Below are positions 60,401 through 64,000 of a DNA stretch of 64,000 bases, in pieces; the first letter of the stretch is position 1; each line of letters opens with the position of its first letter. The notes under the pieces were generated by a model. It had not been told where the DNA came from. It was given only the letters and a program-made list of their open reading frames with translations, and did not search any database. The DNA comes from Chlamydiota bacterium (lineage in GTDB: Bacteria; Auribacterota; JACPWU01). The stretch lies in contig JACOUC010000046.1 in the NCBI GenBank assembly GCA_016178055.1, forward strand, positions 17,153 through 81,152, in the 5' to 3' direction. The translations under genes and the position numbers were made by a program.

Positions 60401-60626
60401 CTGCAAAGTCAGGCTCCGTCCCATTTTAATGAGTACCCTTGTCACCCTAATTGGCCTTCTCCCGCTTGCTCTAGGAATAGGTGAAGGAGGAGAATTAAAA
60501 TCTCCATTGGCCATCACGGTTGTGGGAGGACTTTTCGTATCGACCTGTTTAACCCTTCTCCTGATTCCTGCTCTATTCATCATTGTCGAAGGTTTTATGG
60601 ATAAATTTAGAAGGAAGACAGAATAA
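57462..60626 (+). CDS. RND efflux pump subunit (HAE1/AcrB type), first copy
   Basis: This inner-membrane pump subunit of 1054 residues has the 12-helix RND layout: helix 1 at about 14-32, the large periplasmic loop, a helix block at about 355-560, a second loop and a final block at about 885-1045. The proton-relay region reads GGIADAPIVVLEN near residue 426; most pumps have VDD-A or VDN-A here, so one acid/amide position is Ala followed by Pro, which is odd. A stretch rich in E, D and Q (EENASGEDEVMSTQERQEQE, around 250-275) is a likely insert in the first loop. Confidence 0.92.
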   Translation: MSIAEFSVRKPVTIMMIFCAMIFLGVVCVSKLPQELLPEISYPQLTVVTTYANAAPEEVETLITKVIEESIATVRNLTRIHSSSKEGISLVTAEFTWDTNMDFAALAMREKIDLVKERLPRDSDEPIVKKINPFAKPMLVLSITGNYPLQELLRFTKKFIKDKLEKTEGVASAGISGGREREILIEIDKSALRSTNIDLLQIAHPSTGALKKSNLNYPAGSTKEKFYEYLLRTIGEFQKVEEIGDTPISVDDQENASGEDEVMSTQERQEQEKGKYRRLVLLKDVAKITDTLREVESYSRYNGQENISITIQKQPAANSILTVKKVKNQLELLKPSLPKGLNIEVIYDESIFIKESINGIKDDGVQGVFLAFLILFLFLKKLWPAAIVSLTIPTGFMFVLICMFAFDVSLNIVSLMGLALSIGGIADAPIVVLENISRHRGELGEDPFVSSVKGTNEVAAAVTGGSLTAMAVFFPMIFLSGVEGQLLKQLAFSVIFCNLASNILCLTLVPKLAAQGRKTQIQTKFGLGVDRTMEKIRSGYGRMLETFLGRKKFFLGITLMLFVASIWLMGRLDQELLPKVDKGQFIIELKLKTGTRIEITNKTMENIETIIKKIPELENYSVTIGSDRAKAAEGAETLGSHQALAIVSLKQERKRGTNDVIQSLKKELDSLNLEGGEITFSSEESLFGSALGGGSAITLEVLGEDLGKIEEIAQQAESKLKKIIGVYGVRDSIPEKAPETKIHINKDRAGLYDLSSDDIALTCQMAIKGVIPTNFKEEGAEFPIRARLNSQDTDTTSKINDLWIHSSQGNQVPLKEVASLESGRAPSEVKRLEQRRVVYIYADLYGRKLSEVETEIHAFLQKIQLPEDYTIRLGGESAEKAKSLKALMITILMSVLLIYMLMASQFESLIQPFLIMFSVPFSIIGVSVALFITHTSVNIFSMLGFITLGGMVTNNAIVMFEYINDLRSEGKPLYEAVTEACKVRLRPILMSTLVTLIGLLPLALGIGEGGELKSPLAITVVGGLFVSTCLTLLLIPALFIIVEGFMDKFRRKTE

Positions 60627-60637
60627 CATACATATCA

Positions 60638-60703
60638 GCTTCTAGCTGCTAGCCTCTAGCTTCTAGCTTTCAGCTTTGAACTTTAAACTTTAAACTTTGA
60701 ACC
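60638..60703. repeat. Word arrays CTTCTAGC and CTTTAAA upstream of the second RND gene
   Basis: CTTCTAGCTGCTAGCCTCTA then CTTTGAACTTTAAACTTTAA; two word families side by side, ending 6 bp before the ATG at 60709. Confidence 0.65.
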
Positions 60704-60708
60704 GTATT

Positions 60709-63700
60709 ATGAGCTTACCTTCATACTCTACGAGACGTCCCATTTCGATGTTAATGCTCTTTACCGCATTAACACTCTTTGGCATTGTGGCCTTTACACG
60801 TCTCCCCGTCGAACTCATGCCGAATGCAAGCTATGATAAAATCACGATTCTTGTTAATATCCGAGGAGGAATGCCGCCTGTCGATGTTGAATTCTTAGTC
60901 ACTCGCCCTATTGAAGAAGCCCTAAGCAGCGTTACTCATCTTGAGAGCATTGGATCTACTTCCAAAGAGGGAAAATCAACTGTGGTCCTCAGCTTCCCTC
61001 CGGGAACGGATATGGATTTTGCCTCTCTTGAAGTCCGAGAAAAATTTGCCAAGGTTAAAAATAAACTTCCCCGTGAAGCTGAAAAGCCTGTGATCGCAAA
61101 ATATGAAGAGTCTGACACACCCATCATGATTTTGGCCGTTGCAAGTTTTGTTCAAACCACCGAGCAAATTCGCACTTTGGTTGAAGAACGCTTTAAGGAA
61201 AGACTCTCTCGTATAAGAGGTGTCGCAAATATTGAAGTCGGTGGAGGCCGAGAAAGGAAAATTCTTTGCGAAATTGACCAAAAAAGAATACAAGCCCTTA
61301 ATCTTTCGGTTCAAAGAGTGGTGTCCTCCATTTCTAAAAATAACCTGAACTTGATGGTGGGAAGCGTCGATAAGAAAAAATATAAAATTCTTTTGCGGAC
61401 CATGGGGCAGCTTCCTTCGGTTGATGCGATTAAGGATATTCCCATCCTCAAGACCGATCAATATTCGATTGTCCGGTTAGCGGATATTGCGGAAGTAAAA
61501 GATTCGTTCATGGAGGCAACCACCTATGCTCGAACCAATACCCAAGATGTTGTTTCCCTTTACATTCAAAAAGAATCTACGGCCAATACGGTTAAGGTCT
61601 GTGAAACCATTGAACAGGAAATCGCTGAGATTGTTAAGACATTGGGTACGGACGTCCGTGTAATCACGGTCAGCAATCAAGCCCTCTTCATTCAAAAAGC
61701 CATTGAAACGGTTATGAAGTCTCTTAAAGAAGGGGCCATTTTAGCCATCATTGTCTTATTTCTCTTTTTAAGAGACATACGATCGACGGTGGCCATTGCC
61801 GCCTCCATGCCTCTTTCCATCATCATCACCTTCGCCCTCATGTATTTCAGTGGACTGACGATCAACGTGCAGACCTTGAGCGGTTTGGCTTTGGGAATTG
61901 GAATGCTGACCGATAACGCGGTTGTCGTCCTTGAAAATATCGATATCAAACGTTCAAAAGGACAAAACTCCATTGATGCCGCCATTGAAGGAAGCAATCA
62001 AATGCTTTTAGCACTCGTTTCCTCAACCTTGGCAACCGTTATTGTTTTTCTTCCTATTGTGTTTATTAATAAACAAATCCAACTCCTCTATAAAGGGCTC
62101 GCTTTAACCGTTACCTTCTCTCTTTTAGCCTCTCTGTTTACGGCCCTTTCGATTGTTCCCCTCATGGCGTCTCGTGGAAAAAATAAACTGGCTACGAAAA
62201 AGAAAAAATCAAAAGGCATCATGAAAAGTTTTAGACACTTTTACCGTAAAGGTCTTGTCTTTGCGGTCCGTCGCCGTTATCTTCATGTCGCTATTGTATT
62301 TTTTGCCATGTACTTAGGATTTAAGTACATTGGAACCCTTGAAAAAGAACTTTTGGCTTCATCTGAAGAAGGGAAATTCACCATTTTTGTTGAACTCCCC
62401 TCCGGTGCAAAACTTGAACTCTCTGACAGAGTTGTAAAAGAGGTGGAGGACATTGTCTCTAAAATACCCGAGGTTCAGACGGTTTCATCCCGCGTTGAAG
62501 GGTGGTCTTCTAAAGTTTACGTAGAACTTTCTGAAAAACGGGATAAAACCGTCGAACAAATGATTGAAGAGCTCAGGCCTAGATTAAAAACGGTTGGAGA
62601 GGCAGAGCGAGCCTTCATTTACTTTTCAGAATCTCGTGGAGGAGGATCCAAAGAATTTTTAGTGGATGTCTATGGCTATGACTATGCTACGTTAAAAAAA
62701 CTTGCAACGGAGATTGCAGGAAAGATGGAAAAAACATCCGGCCTTACAGATCTTAAGCTGCGAATGAAAGAGGGACGCCCTGAATATGAAATTGTCGTGG
62801 ACAAAAACAAGGCCGCAGCTCATGGAATGAGCACAAAGGATATTGCTGATGAACTTCATGCCCAAATTCGAGGGCTGGAAGCAACCCGATTTCATTCCAA
62901 AGGAAAAGAAATTGAGACCATTGCCCGTCTTCAGCAAAAAGACCGGGCCCATTTAAGTGACATTCGTAAATTAACCCTCATCACTCCCAAAGGCGATTTA
63001 ATCGAATTAAAGGATGTTGTCCATTTTAAAGAAGGGATTGGCCCCAGCGAGGTTTGGAGACTGAATAAAACAAGAATGATTCAAGTCAGTGCAAATCTTC
63101 ATGACATCAGCATGGAAAAAGCCGCCTCTCTCACGGCAGAGCAGCTAAAATCCATTCAATTTCCAAAAGATTACTATTATCTTTTTGGGGGAGACTATGC
63201 CCGAGAGGTTGAAAATCAGCATCAGTTATCCACTGCCCTTCTTATTACTTTAGTTTTGATTTACATGCTTTTGGCCTCTCTCTTTGAATCCTATTTTCAG
63301 CCTTTTATCATTATGACCGCAATTCCTCTATGCTCCATTGGAGTTGCCATTGCGCTAGGTTCAACGCATACCACCATCAGTATGGGAGTCATGATCGGAG
63401 CCATTATGTTAGGGGGAATTGTCGTTAACCATTCCATTGTGATGGTCGACCACATCAACTATCTCATTCGTGAGCATAAATACGGTAAGATGAGAGCTGC
63501 AGTTGCTTCAGGGATTGATCGATTGAGGCCCATCATGATGACCGCTGCTACAACGGTGTTAGGACTTATTCCAACGGCCTTGGATCGAAGTCAGGGAGCC
63601 AGTCTCTGGAGTCCACTTGCCATCACTGTTATCGGCGGTTTAATCAGCTCTACCGTGATGACACTCTTCATTGTCCCAAGTATCTACATGATTTTTAATG

Positions 63701-63768
63701 ACATCGGACGGCTTTTTACCTGGGCTGCTTCTCTTATATTTCAAGCGAAAACCACGGTCAAAGCATAG
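60709..63768 (+). CDS. RND efflux pump subunit (HAE1/AcrB type), second copy
   Basis: The 1019-residue RND protein has the same layout as the preceding one. Its relay region is GMLTDNAVVVLEN near residue 403, the DN form common in this subfamily, so it keeps a normal proton path while its neighbour does not. This suggests a heteromeric pump in the manner of MdtBC. I start at the ATG at 60709 rather than the TTG four codons earlier, which is repeat sequence; no clear ribosome site is present. Confidence 0.92.
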   Translation: MSLPSYSTRRPISMLMLFTALTLFGIVAFTRLPVELMPNASYDKITILVNIRGGMPPVDVEFLVTRPIEEALSSVTHLESIGSTSKEGKSTVVLSFPPGTDMDFASLEVREKFAKVKNKLPREAEKPVIAKYEESDTPIMILAVASFVQTTEQIRTLVEERFKERLSRIRGVANIEVGGGRERKILCEIDQKRIQALNLSVQRVVSSISKNNLNLMVGSVDKKKYKILLRTMGQLPSVDAIKDIPILKTDQYSIVRLADIAEVKDSFMEATTYARTNTQDVVSLYIQKESTANTVKVCETIEQEIAEIVKTLGTDVRVITVSNQALFIQKAIETVMKSLKEGAILAIIVLFLFLRDIRSTVAIAASMPLSIIITFALMYFSGLTINVQTLSGLALGIGMLTDNAVVVLENIDIKRSKGQNSIDAAIEGSNQMLLALVSSTLATVIVFLPIVFINKQIQLLYKGLALTVTFSLLASLFTALSIVPLMASRGKNKLATKKKKSKGIMKSFRHFYRKGLVFAVRRRYLHVAIVFFAMYLGFKYIGTLEKELLASSEEGKFTIFVELPSGAKLELSDRVVKEVEDIVSKIPEVQTVSSRVEGWSSKVYVELSEKRDKTVEQMIEELRPRLKTVGEAERAFIYFSESRGGGSKEFLVDVYGYDYATLKKLATEIAGKMEKTSGLTDLKLRMKEGRPEYEIVVDKNKAAAHGMSTKDIADELHAQIRGLEATRFHSKGKEIETIARLQQKDRAHLSDIRKLTLITPKGDLIELKDVVHFKEGIGPSEVWRLNKTRMIQVSANLHDISMEKAASLTAEQLKSIQFPKDYYYLFGGDYAREVENQHQLSTALLITLVLIYMLLASLFESYFQPFIIMTAIPLCSIGVAIALGSTHTTISMGVMIGAIMLGGIVVNHSIVMVDHINYLIREHKYGKMRAAVASGIDRLRPIMMTAATTVLGLIPTALDRSQGASLWSPLAITVIGGLISSTVMTLFIVPSIYMIFNDIGRLFTWAASLIFQAKTTVKA

Positions 63769-63775
63769 GAAGAAC

Positions 63776-63866
63776 AGTAGGTAGTAAGGAGTAAAGAGTA
63801 AGTAGAAAACAAAGAAACACAATAGGAGTAGATTTTACTACATACTTTATACTCCTTACTACTTAG
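63776..63866. repeat. Word array GTAGTAAGGAGTA
   Basis: GTAGGTAGTAAGGAGTAAAG is answered by ACTTTATACTCCTTACTACT around a core with AAAACAAAGAAACACAATAG. It is the last word array in the window, right after the second RND gene. Confidence 0.75.
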
Positions 63867-63867
63867 G

Positions 63868-64000
63868 GTCTGTTGAAGAAAGGGACAAAAAGGCGAAACC
63901 CGCATAAAACAAGGAGAAAAGGAGAGAAGAATCGAATTGGGCATGGTAAAATTGCACAGAAAAGTGGAATCAGGCATCAAAATGCGTGCAATTTTACATA
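63868..64000. other. Possible end of another mobile element
   Basis: GGTCTGTTGAAGAAAGGGAC followed further on by the 12-bp inverted pair GTAAAATTGCAC (63946-63957) and GTGCAATTTTAC (63986-63997). The sequence style resembles the terminal region of an insertion sequence whose body would lie beyond the window. No gene is visible here. Confidence 0.3.

Overview
The window looks like a chromosomal piece of an uncultured Gram-negative bacterium, most likely from the PVC side of the tree (Omnitrophota-like). The points in favour are: a prepilin with the H-X9-DG C-terminal motif known from Planctomycetes and relatives; a V/A-type ATPase in the gene order of the Enterococcus ntp operon; a membrane pyrophosphatase; a giant secreted or membrane ORF of about 3,100 residues; RND/TolC export genes, which imply an outer membrane; and moderate GC with very many short dispersed repeats. 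The phylum call is inference from gene content. No rRNA or tRNA gene is visible.

Layout. 1-0.8 kb: a MntA-HepT type toxin-antitoxin pair (HepT runs off the left edge). 0.9-3.3 kb: a small secreted zinc-ribbon protein and acetyl-CoA synthetase. 3.3-11.4 kb: one long minus-strand amino-acid operon, read as small leader ORF-hisD-hisC-hisB-hisH-hisA-hisF-hisI-trpE-trpG; hisG and hisE are not in it. 11.6-17.7 kb: RNase R, ClpB and a phosphomannomutase/phosphoglucomutase. 17.7-28.3 kb: a giant minus-strand ORF with two copies of a three-gene plus-strand cassette, one just downstream of the giant gene and one nested antisense inside it. Each cassette encodes a two-TM protein, a 32-34 aa one-TM peptide ending KHHRHGH and a coiled-coil protein. 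28.3-29.9 kb: an IS110/IS1111-type element inserted into a REP-like palindrome. 30-32 kb: a VOC-fold protein and a DUF4143 ATPase. 32-36.4 kb: H+-pyrophosphatase, a possible structured RNA and a prepilin-like protein. 36.7-45.4 kb: a nine-gene V-type ATPase operon (F-I-K-E-C-G-A-B-D in ntp naming). 45.5-53.5 kb: HIT protein, two zinc-ribbon proteins, a VapBC-type toxin-antitoxin pair, MsrB, an FAD-linked oxidase, an ATP-grasp ligase, chorismate synthase, an HU-family protein and a tail-anchored protein. 53.9-63.8 kb: a TolC-like protein, a periplasmic adaptor and two RND pump subunits, probably one efflux operon.

The dominant feature besides genes is a superfamily of short repeats. Arrays of 7-10 bp words (CTTCGAGC, GTCCATAGTC, GTGATCA, TTCAAAG and others) are arranged as inverted repeats around short cores, and they sit in most gene gaps. 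Several sit inside the giant gene without breaking its reading frame, where they become peptides such as LEARS repeats, much as Rickettsia palindromic elements do. An IS110-type element in a REP-like repeat, a perfect 70-bp palindrome and a 171-bp hairpin add to this picture.

Functionally, the V-type ATPase and the pyrophosphatase are both ion-pump systems, the his-trp operon with aroC covers aromatic and histidine synthesis, and the right end is an export system. The giant protein and the duplicated cassette have no function I can name.
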